Program-made: the position numbers and the translations under genes
Notes under the pieces: model-generated
Seen by the model: the letters and a program-made list of their open reading frames with translations, nothing else
What the model was told of the DNA's origin: nothing
Databases searched by the model: none
Source: Pyropia yezoensis
Taxonomy: Eukaryota > Rhodophyta > Bangiophyceae > Bangiales > Bangiaceae
NCBI GenBank assembly: GCA_009829735.1
Contig: CM020618.1
Location: 23,855,346-23,919,345 of the forward strand
Direction: 5' to 3'
Length of the DNA stretch: 64,000 nucleotides
Shown: positions 44,177 to 55,624 of the stretch, in pieces
How positions within the stretch are numbered: position 1 is the first letter of the stretch
How the letters are laid out: every line of letters begins with the position of its first letter

Positions 44177-46369
44177 CTAACGAGGCCACCCGCGATGCAA
44201 CGCAGCCGACATGGCGCTCTCCGCGCGCGCGTCCCCCACCCCCTTCACTCCCCACCCCGCTCCGCCCCTTCCCGGGCACCTCAAAAAGGAGGGTCCCTCG
44301 CGCTCCGCCAGCCCCCTCCCATGCTGGCAGACGACGCCCGGTGGTAGGCGGCCCCCATCCGCCCCCCCCCCCCCCACCCCCCCCCCTCGGAGGCGGCGGA
44401 GCCACGCGCCAAACGCCGACGACGACCGCGGCGCCCGCCGCCGCAGCAGCGACCGGCGGCGGCGGGGGGCGCTGCTGCCACTGGCGGTGGCAAAGTCGAT
44501 AAAGTCGTCGCGGACGAGGCTCAGGCGGCCGCCGCAGCTAGCCACGGCCACCACACCGCCGCCGCCACCGCCGCCGCCGCCATTGCTGCCGCTGCCACCA
44601 CGACCGACTAGACCAGCCGCCTGAGAGCCCCCCTCCCAGTGCGGGCTGGTCGGGGTGGTGGTGGTGGCGGCGGCGGCGGCGGTGGCGGTGACGGCGGCGG
44701 TGGCGTAAGACTGGGGCCGCGGCGGGGGCGCCGCCCGCCGCCGCCGAGGGGCGGCTGCCCACACGTCCGCGGGTGGGTCGCCGCCGGGCTCCCCCTGGAG
44801 CGCCGCCTCGAGGGCAGCCTCGTCGGCCACAACCTGCACGTCCCCATCGTCGGCCACGTCGACGCGGCTGCCCCCACTGGCCGCCCACGACGAGCGGGGG
44901 TGCAACATGCTGCCGTCCCAGCCGCCTCCCGCATCGTCGCCACCATCACCGTCGTCGTCGTGGCCCGCCCACGACATGGCACGGCCGCGGGAGCGCCACG
45001 TCGGCCTGCCACCGTCGCCGCCGCCGCCAGCAGTTGTGACGGCGGCAGCGGCGGGGCGGGAGCCTAGTGGGGGGAGGGACGCGCCGTTTCGGCCCCCGCC
45101 CAGCGACCGCCGCCGGCTGTCTCCCTTGGCCCGCCGCCCGGGGTCCCGCAACAAGAGCAGCGACGCAAAGCGCGCAAACGGGTTGCCGCGGGCGGGGGGA
45201 GCGGCCGCGGGGCTGGCAGAGGGGGGCGGCGGGCCGACGCCCGCGCCACCGTCGGCAGTAGCCCCGGGCGGGGCGGCCGCCGCCGCCGCCCGTGGCGGTG
45301 CCTCAGCGGCCGCCGCCTCACCTCCCGATGCGACGGCCGTCGCGGGGCGACCTGCCGCCCGCCTGCGGGAGGGCGGGTGCTCCGCAGACGCCCGCCGCCG
45401 CGCCGCCGACCGCGCCGCCACCCCCCGCCGCGCCGCCGACGCCGACGCGCAGCGGCGGAGCGACGAGTCCTCCTCCCCCACCCACACCCCCAACCCCTCC
45501 CCGCGGGCGTCCAGCTCGTCACCGTTGGCCGGGGGGGGCGCGCCGTGCGCGCCGCCCGGCGAGCGGGAGTAGACCTCGTAGACGCGCCCGGCTGCAGAGG
45601 CGGCGGCAGCGGCAGTGGTGCCCCCACTGCCGCCGCCGCCGAGGGAGGGTGGCCGCCGCCACCGACGGGCAGGGGGGGTCGCACCGACGGGCGACGAGGG
45701 GGCGCGCGCCGCCCGCACCGCTGGTGCGGCGGACATTGGCGCCGAGGGGGCAACGGCGTCGCTGACACCACGGCCGCGGCCGCCGCCGCTGCGCCCCCCC
45801 CCCCCTCTAGTACCACTGCTGCTGCTGCGGTGGACGCCACGGCGGTCGCCATTGGCGGCCATCGCCTCTGGCAGCGGCGCCGCCGCCGCTGCCGTCGACC
45901 AGCCCCGTCGGTCGGGCGGGCCGCCGCCCGTGGGCGCTTGTGCTGGCGCGCCCCGCACGCCCACCCCTTCGGTGCTGTCATCCGAGCACGAGGAGGTGGC
46001 GAGGGGCATGGCGCACCAGCCGTCACCGCCGCCGCCATCAACGCCGCCAGCACTGCCACCACCACCGCCACCGCCATCGCCACCACCACCACCACCACCA
46101 CCACCACCACCGCCGCCGCTGCCGCCGTGGGCACCCATGTCCGCCACCGACGTCGGGCTGTCACAGCCTCCAACCCGGTCGGCGGGGGGCGTGCCAGGCG
46201 GCAGGTCCCCCCCGTCCTCCCCCCGAGGGTGGCGTTTGCGGAGGTACGGGGGCAGCGGCGGTGACCGGCCCACCAGCCCGCTGTCCGGCGTCGAGGCCAT
46301 CGCCGCCGTGAGGGGGAGGTGGCCGGGGGGAGGATGCCGGCGGTCGACGCCGGCGGCCACGGGAGGCAT
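44177..46369 (-). CDS. Possible 730-aa low-complexity protein
   Basis: ATG at 46369, open for 730 codons. Long Gly runs (about residues 82-125) alternate with Ala/Pro/Arg stretches. Several segments look like ordinary protein: CAMPLATSSCSDDSTEG, NPFARFASLLLLRDPGRR, VQVVADEAALEAALQGE and SLVRDDFIDFATASGSS. No known domain, signal peptide or membrane segment is seen. Long frames are also open on the opposite strand, so chance is possible in sequence this GC-rich. The acidic and aliphatic patches favour real coding. A start at the next Met (MASTPDSG) is an alternative. Confidence 0.4.
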   Translation of the reverse strand: MPPVAAGVDRRHPPPGHLPLTAAMASTPDSGLVGRSPPLPPYLRKRHPRGEDGGDLPPGTPPADRVGGCDSPTSVADMGAHGGSGGGGGGGGGGGGGDGGGGGGGSAGGVDGGGGDGWCAMPLATSSCSDDSTEGVGVRGAPAQAPTGGGPPDRRGWSTAAAAAPLPEAMAANGDRRGVHRSSSSGTRGGGGRSGGGRGRGVSDAVAPSAPMSAAPAVRAARAPSSPVGATPPARRWRRPPSLGGGGSGGTTAAAAASAAGRVYEVYSRSPGGAHGAPPPANGDELDARGEGLGVWVGEEDSSLRRCASASAARRGVAARSAARRRASAEHPPSRRRAAGRPATAVASGGEAAAAEAPPRAAAAAAPPGATADGGAGVGPPPPSASPAAAPPARGNPFARFASLLLLRDPGRRAKGDSRRRSLGGGRNGASLPPLGSRPAAAAVTTAGGGGDGGRPTWRSRGRAMSWAGHDDDGDGGDDAGGGWDGSMLHPRSSWAASGGSRVDVADDGDVQVVADEAALEAALQGEPGGDPPADVWAAAPRRRRAAPPPRPQSYATAAVTATAAAAATTTTPTSPHWEGGSQAAGLVGRGGSGSNGGGGGGGGGVVAVASCGGRLSLVRDDFIDFATASGSSAPRRRRSLLRRRAPRSSSAFGAWLRRLRGGGVGGGGADGGRLPPGVVCQHGRGLAEREGPSFLRCPGRGGAGWGVKGVGDARAESAMSAALHRGWPR

Positions 46370-49250
46370 CGTCGCGCAGAGGGGAGGAGGGGTGGCGGGT
46401 TTGGGGGGAAGTGGGGTGAAGTGGGATGAGGGTGGGGCAGGTGCACCGAGCCACGGGGCGAGCGGGGTGGCCGCCTCGGCTAGTCGACCCCACTCTAGCC
46501 GGTCACGGATGCCGCCGCCGCCGCCGCCGCCGCCGCCGTGAAACGGGAGCGCGGGCAGGGCGGGGGTGCTGGCGGGTAGGGGAGTGAAAGAGGGGGCGAC
46601 GGGAAGGGAGGTGGAGCAGCCTGCCGGCCACAGTGCCGTGCGGCCGTTGGGCGCCTCCCGCCGTCCGCGGGTGGCGTGTTAAGTATGGGCGCCGGCCCGC
46701 CTGCGGCCCACCCGCCGCGGCCGCACCGGCGTCGTGACCCCCACCCCCACCCCCACCCCACCCCCCCCCACCGCCCTTCCCGCCGCTGCCGCGCCCACGG
46801 GGGAGGTTGGCGCCGCACAAAAGCAAGGGGGTTGGCGACTCTCCCCCCCCAGCGCGCGCAAAAAAACGGGGGGTGCTGGCAACCCCCCCCCTTGTCGCGC
46901 GGCCGCCGCGGCCCCCCGTGCGCAGCGGTGGTGGATCCCTTGGGTGCTGCGGCCGCGGGGGCGCCCCCGGCCCCCAAACCAGCCATCCCCCCCCCCCCGC
47001 AAGAACAGCCCCCGGCCGCCAGCCCTTTACGGCCAGCGCGGCGGCATCGGCGGCGGCGGCAGCGGTGGCGACGGTGGCGGGGGGGCCACGGCGGTGGTGC
47101 TGTCCGCCCCCTTCCCCCCCCCCCGCCCGCCGTCTACCCCACCTTTGCCAGTGGGGCCGCCCCGGCGGCCGTCAGGAACGCCCGTGCAAGCCAAGTCAAA
47201 AAATAGGGGTGCCACGGGGGAAGCGTGGGGAGGGGGGGAAGGGGGACGGCAGGGGTCTGGCAGAGCAGCCCCCGCATCCCCCCCCCCCCCCACCCTTCCA
47301 CTCCTCGCCGCCGTGCCGTCGACGCGCGCCACTGTTGGCAACCCGGCGGCGGCGGCGGCAGCCAGGGCCTGCAGCTGCAGGGGGGGGGGGCAACGAAAAG
47401 GGGGACCACGGGGGGGGGGGGGGTGTGCGGCGGAGGGTGCCCCATGCACCTCCCGTGCCCCCGCGTGCCTCGCAACAAAGGGTGGGTGAGGGGAGGAGGC
47501 GTGGGGCAGGGGAAGTGGGGCGCCAGGCAGCGTGCGCGGGAGCGCGCGACTGGCGGACAGGGGGGGGAGGGAGGGGAGGGCCGAACGCCGGCGGGTGGGC
47601 GGGCGGGCGGGCGGGCGGGCGAGCGGGTGAGCCGGCAACCGCGGGCGCCGCGGCGTGGCATGAACCGCGTGATGGAAGGAGAAGGGGGGGGGGGGGGGAG
47701 GGGGGAAGGGGGGGGGTGCTCCATTGCGTACACCGCACCGCACCCCACGCATGGGTAGCGCCGCCCTGCGTCGCCGCCGCCGCCGCCTCGCTCCCACGCC
47801 TCCCGGGGAGAGCCCCCCCCTTCCAGAGCCCACTGGCGGACACCCCCCCGCCGCGGCAACGGCAGTGCCCATGGCGCGCCCCCCCTGCCTCCCTCCCGTC
47901 ACCCCCCCCCCCACCCCCACTCCTCGCGCCTGGCCGCCTGGCCGCCGCCGCTGCTGTGCTGCCGCTGCCGCCGCCCGCCCCACCGCGCGCTCCACCAGTG
48001 GCGGCCACCACCGCCACCACCACCACCACCGCCCGCCCTCCCCCCCCCCTCCCCCCCGACGCACCCCTCTCGTGGACAGCACACCCCGACGGCGGCCGGT
48101 CATGTCCGTGGCGCGCCACGAGTGCGGTGCATCCGCCCCCCCACCTTCCACCTCGAGGTTGGGGAGGGACGCCACCCCTTCCCTCCCCTCATAGAAAAAG
48201 GGTGGCACAGGCGAGAGGTGAAAAACGTAGAAAAAGAAAAACGGGGGGTGGGGGAGAGCAGCGGTCGCTGCGAGGGAGGGGGGGGGTGAGAGGGGAGGGT
48301 TGGGGGGGGGGGGGGGGGGGGGCTTGCCCACGGGGATGAAAACCCGAGGGCCGCTGCCCCCCCCCGCCGCCGCCACCCCCACGACCACCACCGCCGCCGC
48401 CGCCGCCGCCGCCGCATCCGCAGCGTCGGACGCGGCGGGCGGCCGCCGTCGGCAGAGAGGCGGGCCGCCGCCGCCCCGCCTGCCTGGCACGACACTCTAC
48501 CATGGGCGGCCGCCGCCGCCGCCGCCGCCGCCGCCGGGCTGATAGGGGCGGCAGCGCGGCAACGGCAGCGGCGCGGGGCGGGGCGGGGAGGTGGTTGCGG
48601 CGGCAGGCGCGAGGAGACGGGGCCGCGCACCCGCCCCGCCCCGCCGCCACTGCCGCCACGAGCCAAGCGGCCGGGCAAGGCGGCCTGGCAGAGGAGGCGG
48701 CAGGTGGGTGGGCGGGGACCATGGGCCCTCGCCACGCGCGCGGCGGGGGGGGGGGGGGGGGGGGGAGGGGAAGGGGGGGGGCCGCCCCACCCGCGACGAC
48801 GACGCGCGCGGCGGCGTGCAGCGATGGTGTATGGAGGAGGTTGGCGAGCCCAGCTGCATTGGGTGGGGTGGGGAGGGTCGGCCGGCAGAGACCCCAGTGC
48901 CCCTCGCCGTGTATAAGACGGGGCGGAGCGGGCGGCGGAGGGAGGGGCGGGGATGGTGGGGGTGCGGCAGTGTGGATGAAGGCTGCCGCCCGCGGGGGTG
49001 CGCACCGCCGCTGTTGACGACGACACACGCGGCTGGTCGAGGGGAGGGGGGTGTCCACGGGCAGGAGAGAGAACGCGACCCCCTTCCATATCGGGATACT
49101 GTACGGGTGGTGTCCACGGGCGGGACAGAGCGCGCTCTAGCGCGAGCCCTTCCACCCAATACTACAGCACCGGAAAACTTCATCGTGGCGAGCGTGCAAT
49201 CTACCGGATGTCCCCTTCGACTGTTCATCGCTCGTGACAACATCTACACA
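46370..49250. other. GC-rich low-complexity region without a supported gene
   Basis: Homopolymers and simple repeats: a CCG run (46509-46540), GGGC tandem (47,600-47,635), and G runs of about 21 at 48302-48322 and 48745-48765. A twice-occurring GTGTCCACGGGC lies at about 49,050 and 49,110. Frames of 350-510 aa are open on both strands but most lack an ATG and read as poly-Pro/Arg/Gly. Confidence 0.5.
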
Positions 49251-51383
49251 GTTTTTTTGTCTTCTACGCAGGTCTCGTTCCCGAAAAATACCTTCTGGTG
49301 GATATTGACACCTTTTTTACGCTGGACACTCTTCCACAAACTGCCCTGCTTTCAGCATGGGCGACCGAACTCCCGCCCACCCAGTCTGCTGCATTCGTGT
49401 CGTCGCAGCGTGCCATCTGTGGGCCCTCTCCCCCATCCTGCCTCCCCCTGCACCCGTGTGCCTCCCACGACGTTTGCCTCCCTTTGCCTCCCCGTCCTGC
49501 CACGGCCGTTGTCTGGTGGGCGTCACCGGGCGCGTCCAGCTGCTCCACCGTCCGCCTGCGGGTCAGTCTCCTCGCGGCAACGGATCTGCAGCAGCTCTGG
49601 TACCAACCGGGGTGTCGGTCCCTATTGCGGTGGCGCTGCCGTGGCCGCCGTGGTACAAGGTCTTCTGGCCTGGCCTCGGCTGGGGGCGGCGAGGGGCGGG
49701 GTGACGATGGGCGGGGTCTTGTGTGTAGCGTTGGTCGGAGAGGGGTCGAGCATGTGGCGGGAGGCGGCGAGGAATGGGGTGACGAGGCCAGCAGGGCGAG
49801 GTGTGGCCGCCGCTGGAACTCTGGGACTGGCTGGTGTGCTGTTCACCTCGGCGGAGGCGCTGCCTTGACCGGCTTGGCACAAGGTACGTCGGGTCTGGCC
49901 CGTTTGGGGGCGGGGACGCGTCTGGTGGAGATAGGGGGGGTCATGTGCCTGGTGGGGAGCTGTGAGTGGTGGAGTGGCGAGTGCGGAGTGGGGCGGTGTG
50001 GAAAGAGCAGCATCTCGGTCATGCCTGGCGGGGGGGGGCAAGCAATGGAGTCGCGAGGGCGGGGTGGCGCGGTTTGTCAGGAGCAGCACCTCTGCTACTG
50101 ACGAGGGTGCCAGCCACCCTGGCGGTGGAGCTGCGGCGCCCGCGTCGCAAGGGGCTCGCGTTGCACGGGGCGGGGGGAGGGGGGCAGGGTCCGGCTCGGC
50201 GTGGCAGGAGGCGGAGGGGTGGGACCTGCCGGCACGGTGATGATCAGCGGCAGTGGGGGCCCGGGGGGGGGTCTCGCGGGCCTGGCCAGCTGGCGATGGA
50301 TGCCGTGGGCACATCACGCCGGAGCTACGATAAAGATTCAGCAAGTCACGTCCCAAGATATCGCTATTCTCTCTTTTGCAGGACCAGGCAGAACTCCCAA
50401 CAACATACCACTAAAACATGTGCTGCGATATCCCACATGCCGTGCTCCCATACATTCCAAGGATGTCGAAAAGCATAGGCCTGCCATGATGTGCATCGCG
50501 GTTCCGTTTATACGTGCTCTGGAGTGTATATTCTCAATTTCTAGGGCTTGCCCGGCCTAGAAATTAGCTGCGGTGCTGTGACGGTTCACTCGGATACCCT
50601 TGATGAAGTGCGGACATATGGGTCATACACGTGGAACAAAATTCAACGCCACGTTTAGTTTTTGGAAGGTCTCATGTGTTTCGCGATTTAAGAACACTGT
50701 AAACTGAAGTAAACGAACGCGGCTTTTTCGAACGACAACGCCCGAAACGGCCGCTGTACTGTACCATGTCTTGGGGAGCAATATTTTTTCTTTGAATACA
50801 CAAGTGAGAAATTCTTTGAATGCGCTTGGGAAAGCCAGCGTGCCACGTTTCAACGTGATCAGCAGCCTAATTCCAAGTGCACGACATAAGTCTGTTTCTT
50901 CACATAGTTTAATAGCGTCCAAGGCATTCGTCGGTGCCGCTGAGCTGCGCTTCAATCACTCTCAGTGGTCCAGACTGAACGAGTTGACGTCACGCAGCTG
51001 GTCAGGACGAGAGAGAGTGCGGTGAGCCCGCCCGAGACAACGTCAGAATGCGACTTGGTTGCTCAGCGCGACTCGGGGCTTAACGCAGTGCACGTCTCAC
51101 CACACAGCGGCAGGTGGCTGCGGCGGCGCCGCGGCGGCGGCGGCAGATACGGCGGCGGGGAGGCAGCTGCGCGCGGAGTCTGGCCGCGCAAAAGAGAAAA
51201 AAGGGGGCGTTGCCGCCGCTGCGAGCTGCGGCGGCCGCGGCGAGGCTGCGACGCCGCAGCTGCGGGCAGCCACGCCGGCTGCGCCGGCGGCGCCGGCCGG
51301 GCGGGGGAGTCAACACGCGGAAAGGGCCTCTCTCAGGAACGGCACACCGGCGGCCCATCAGACAGTAAACAACGTATTCCATG
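49251..51383. other. Region without a supported gene; AT-richer island at 50,320-51,060
   Basis: The first part is G-rich with loosely repeated GGGG-containing segments. From about 50,320 the composition shifts to AT-richer. A 10-bp perfect hairpin (AATTTCTAGG at 50536-50545, CCTAGAAATT at 50556-50565) is present, and a minus-strand frame at 50623-50955 has no ATG. 51,100-51,330 returns to CGC-rich low complexity. The island may be an old transposon remnant; no family is recognised. Confidence 0.4.
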
Positions 51384-52260
51384 CATGGTTGTCAAAAACG
51401 TAACGATTTTTGATTTTGACTAGATTAATCTATAGATTGAATCAATACGTTGCTTAGTTTTTTAGTTTTATTGCGTTTAATCAACGTTGATAATATAATA
51501 ATAAGTCAGGTCCAAGATCGACTGAATTCAAAACTAAATATATCCAAACATAGAAGTAGCCCCAATTTGAATTCGTAGCCTCTCCATGGGACCTGTGTGG
51601 CTGGTGGTCTCTCTTTGGGGGCTCCCCGCCCGCCCTGCGCGAGATTGGGAAGGCGCTCGCGGGCATGGCGCCGACATCCTGCGCTGTGAAGAGGTCCTTC
51701 TCAACGCAGAAGTCTATCCACTCCCTCATACGGAACAGGTTGACCCACGACAAGGTGGCCAAGCTAATGTTTGTGCACATGAACCTCAAGCTCCTGGACG
51801 GCGTCAACATGAGCGAGGACGCCCCCGACTTCTTTGGTTCAGTTGCTGCAGAGGATGGGGAGAGTGGTGGTGCAACCGATAGTGTGGGTGAGGGCGGCCG
51901 CGGTATGGATGGGCTGGAGGAAGAATGAGTTCCTTGTGTCACGGGGAGCCACCCCGTGACTCCGACAATGTTGGCCCGCTGGCGCTCCGAGGGGAGACTT
52001 GGGTGCGATGATGAGGAGGGTCCAGCGCTCCGAGAGCGGACCTTTGTGCGATGAGGAGAAGGGTTCAGGTGAGACAACAGCCAGTCTCAGTAGAACAATT
52101 GTGGCAGCAATTGCATCAGAAACCAGAAATGTACGTGGTATCAATACAGAAATTGTTCTTTGATTAATCTAAAAGCGCAGTGCCCCAGATGGATTAATCT
52201 AGATTAATCTATAGATTAAGTAAAAAAACAAACGTATACGTTTTTCTCATGACAACCCTG
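51384..52260 (+). mobile_element. Short hAT-type DNA transposon remnant
   Basis: Inverted ends: the left end reads CATGGTTGTCAAAAACGTAA, and the right end, read on the minus strand, is CAGGGTTGTCATGAGAAAAA followed by ACGTA. Both are followed inward by poly-T-rich sequence and AATCTATAGATT. CAGGG ends are typical of hAT elements. The element is AT-rich against its flanks and about 877 bp long, far below the 2.5-5 kb of complete hATs. It keeps only the C-terminal transposase exon. No clear 8-bp target duplication is visible. It lies about 440 bp upstream of the histone deacetylase ATG. Confidence 0.6.
51560..51928 (+). pseudogene. hAT transposase C-terminal dimerisation domain (partial)
   Basis: The frame from a possible splice acceptor (AG at 51558-51559) to the stop at 51926-51928 encodes the hATC domain. 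It has GWWSLFGGSPPALREIGKAL, then the TS of MAPTSCAV, then RSFSTQKSIHSLIRNRL, then KLMFVHMNLKLLDG. This pattern (WW...P.L..I...L...TS....R.FS......RNRL......L....NL.LL) is the family signature. The catalytic core and BED finger are missing, so it cannot be an active transposase. A tail rich in acidic residues follows. A domesticated exon is possible but unsupported. Confidence 0.75.
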
Positions 52261-52703
52261 CCCCAAGGCATGGAGCGCTGGCCCCCTAAACAGACGACCA
52301 GTTGTGGCATATGTGCCCTGACGGCTTCTGAAGCGCGCCTTAAATCCGGGGACGCCTCCGCGAGTGTGGGTAGAACACGCTGCCCGCGCCTTCGTCCACT
52401 TCTGCCGCCCACCCGCGTCGCGCTTCATCCCTCCGTTGGGCCCCTGTGCTCCCCGCCGTGCTCGCGCGTACATCTCCACACACCCGCAGCTTCGTTGTGT
52501 GCCCTTCCTTCCTGTATTTGTTTCTTTCGCTTCATCACCCTGCGTGGGGCCCGGTGTGCTCTCGCCCTCCGCTCTACGGCGCGGTGGCCTTCTGCTGCAC
52601 GGGCGGCCCGGCAGGACTTTGGCGGCGGCCGCCTTGGGTAGCTCAGCGAGCCGACCCTCCTCTCCTGCGCCCCTGTGCTGGTTTTGGTGTTTGCGTGCCC
52701 ACC
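52261..52703. promoter_or_regulatory. Presumed upstream region of the histone deacetylase gene
   Basis: The 443 bp between the hAT remnant and the ATG at 52704. It is pyrimidine-rich on the coding strand and no clear TATA box is visible. It should contain the promoter and 5' UTR. Confidence 0.4.
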
Positions 52704-54980
52704 ATGTCGCGTCCGCGTGTGGCCTACTTTCTGGACACGGATATTGGGGGCTTCTACTATGCGCAGCACCACCCCATGAAGCCCCACCGGCTGTCCATGA
52801 CCTACAACCTGTGCCTGGCGTATGGTGCGTTTGCTTTTCGGGGAGGAGGGGTAGGGCGGGGGGCGAAGCGCTGGGGGAGGGGGGGGGGGGGGGGGGGGCG
52901 TGTAACGTGTCGGGGTGCAACTTCGTAGGATTAGTCGTCGTTGATGCGCCTCCAGGCGTCATGCACATGTGCGGCGTGTGTGCATGGGAGTGGCGGCCCC
53001 GGGCGGTGTGACCGTTTGACCCACTCTGGCCCTGTTGCGTTCGTCACTGTTGCCATAGTGGCTATTTGTGTTCGTCGACGCTGGTAGTTGACGCGTGAAG
53101 CACGTTTTTGAGCTCTCCCCTTGTCGTCGCCTGGGTTACCCGATGGTCGGGCCGCTGCGACTGCATTTTTTTTTTTTGCATTGTTCTTGTGTGTTGTTGC
53201 TGCGCGTCCGTCAACTGCACCATGCTCGCCTTTCCTGAACGCGCCGTGCTTTGGTTGCAGGCCTCTACCGTGAAATGGTGCGTTGTGGTGTGGGTGGCTG
53301 GTTTGCGGAGAGACTCTGCTTATCACCGGTCGGCTTCATGCTCTTATCTCTACAGCTGCCTTCCGCGCTCCTTGTGTCTCGTTATGCATGTGTGTGTTTT
53401 GGTACGGCAGTTGACCCTTTTTCCTCTCCATTTTGTCGTCCGCTCGAAGGGCCCCCCTGTTGCTTCTCTTTCTGTGCCGCGACGACCATTTTCTCGCGCA
53501 GGAAGTGTACCGCCCGCGTGCGGCAACGTCCACGGAGCTCACCACCTTCCACACGGACGATTATATCTCCTTTCTTCGCACCGTTACCCCTGACAACGCC
53601 TCGGAACATGCCCGTGCATTGGCCCGCTACAATGTCGGCCGTACTGCGGACGACTGTCCTCTCTTTGACGGTCTGTACGACTTTTGCGCATTGACCACCG
53701 GCGGCAGCATTGACGGCGCGAAGAAGCTTGCCGGCGGCACCGCAGACATTGCCATCAACTGGGCGGGAGGCCTGCACCACGCAAAGAAGTCTGAGGCGTC
53801 TGGTTTTTGCTACGTCAACGACATTGTGCTAGCCATCCTAGAGCTCCTCACCCGCTTCCCTCGCGTGCTTTACATCGACATTGATGTCCACCATGGGGAT
53901 GGGGTGGAGGAAGCATTTTACACCACCGACCGCGTCATGACCGTGTCCCTGCACAAGTTTGGGGACGCTTTCTTTCCTGGCACGGGCGACGTGTTCGACA
54001 CGGGCGCGGGAGATGGTGCCAACTACGCGGTCAACTTTCCGCTTCGGGACGGCATTGACGACGCCTCGTACGAGCGGGTGTTCCGGCCGGTTCTCCAAAA
54101 GGTTTTTGAGGTGTTTCGCCCGTCTGCGGTGGTTCTTCAATGCGGCGCCGATTCGCTCGCCAATGACCGGCTGGGGTGCTTCAACTTGACTCTTCGCGGC
54201 CACGCGGCTTGCGTGGAGTATGTGAAGTCGTTCAACGTGCCGACGTTGGTGCTCGGAGGGGGTGGCTACAACATTCGTTCTGTGGCGCGGTGCTGGACAT
54301 ATGAGACGGCTGTGTGCCTGGGCACCGACATTGACCCGCGGATTCCGTACAACGACTACTGGGAATACTACGCTCCCGACTTTGAACTGCATATAGCGCC
54401 GGGCACGATTGAGAACAAGAATGACCGTGAGTATTTGGACAAGGTCAAGGTCAAGGTGTTGGAAGGGCTGCGGAGCATCGCGGCCGCACCAGGCGTGCAA
54501 ATGGCGGAGCTGCCACCCGCGGGCGAACTCCCTCCTGCACCCGAAGTGACTGGTGAGAACAAGGAGCCATCTGGCCGGAGAGCAGAGGCGCGCAATGAGT
54601 TCTTTTTGGGCGACAATGACGTGGTAATGGGCGGCAGCAACCGGGGCACCACGCCGAAGTCGTCCTCTTCCAAGACCCCCTCCAAGTCGGCGGCGCCAAA
54701 GCCCGCCGCGACCAAGACGGCGACACCGAAGCCTTCGACGACCAAGACGGCGGCGCCCAAGCCTGGCGCAGCGCGGGGTGTGCCGCTTCGGATTGTGTCG
54801 CCAAAGACACCTGCCGGTGCTCCCCGTATGCTACTCAAGCCAACGGCCCCGAGGGCGGCTTCTCCAACCCCTGTGCCAGTGCCGAACGGCGCGAGCTCCA
54901 TCGCGAGCGCGGGGCTGCCTCCGCCAACGCCGGCGCCGGTGCGCAGGCCACCAGGGCCACCCACCCCCTCGGTTCCGTGA
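52704..54980 (+). CDS. Class I histone deacetylase (RPD3/HDAC1-like), three exons
   Basis: Removes acetyl groups from histone lysines, usually within nuclear co-repressor complexes. Exons: 52704-52824, 53261-53277 (17 nt) and 53502-54980. Both introns begin GTGCGT and end CAG, giving 538 aa. The N-terminus is [16 protein letters not shown], with [14 protein letters not shown]; the micro-exon supplies LYREM, leading into EVYRPR. All class I hallmarks are present: His138-His139 ([17 protein letters not shown]), zinc ligands Asp174 and His176 ([16 protein letters not shown]) and Asp263 (CGADSL), and catalytic Tyr302 ([18 protein letters not shown]). After about residue 375 comes a Lys/Pro/Ser/Thr-rich tail with TKTA(T/A)PKP repeats, longer than in animal HDAC1 and likely disordered. 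Intron 1 (436 bp) holds a run of 20 G. I see no reason to think it is broken. Confidence 0.95.
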
Positions 54981-55624
54981 CGTTGCTTGTCTTGGCTGCG
55001 TCTCTTGCATTTTTTCTTTCTCTGGCGCAACGGTGTTCGTTTCCTCTTTTCGTTGCTTAATGGAAGCGTTGCAGTTCGCGTTTTTTTTCTCGGTCTTGAT
55101 GATGCTCGTCTGTCTAGAGCTGTTCGTGTGGGTATCAGCTCACGGCAGTCCGTGACTGGTCTTGACAGGGGCGCTTCTGCGCAACAGCCTGTTCGTTTCG
55201 GTGCTCCTCGCGATTCCTCTTGCCATTTGTGCGTGTTCTGGGCCCTAGGTGCGCTTGACCTGTCTCAGCAGTCTGAGCCGGGTGCTCAATCGGTGGGCAT
55301 GTCGGGGGAGTATGGGCAGGGTTGGCAAGGACGACGCAGCACGGGGGTGCCTCTGACCTCTGGGGACAGGACGGCCTGGTCTTAACAGGGCTCGGAAACA
55401 CGCCGTGAGACATAAAAAGATTGGAATCCTTCGTATCAGTGCCAGCGGGCCGCAAAAGCGGCCAAACCAGTCAACCCGTATCGGCGGGACGACCCTTGTG
55501 GAACCACCTGGTCCCACATCATGACCCAGGGAGCCAAAGAAACAGACCCATAGCCGCAGATTTTGACCTGGCGCCTCTTCCATAACACCACCCTGTCAAA
55601 TGCCCATAGACAATACTAGCTTCC
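54981..55624. other. Intergenic region between convergent genes
   Basis: Holds the 3' ends of the deacetylase gene (plus strand) and of the membrane-protein gene (minus strand). T-rich runs follow the deacetylase stop (55,000-55,090). I see no ORF with recognisable content. Confidence 0.5.

Noticed and set aside
46807-48490. Overlapping frames of 487-510 aa on both strands
   Set aside because: Poly-Pro/Gly/Arg translations in every frame of extremely GC-rich simple sequence; most lack an ATG and show no domain.
50623-50955. 110-aa minus-strand frame in the AT-richer island
   Set aside because: No ATG at the start and no recognisable similarity; probably noncoding transposon debris.
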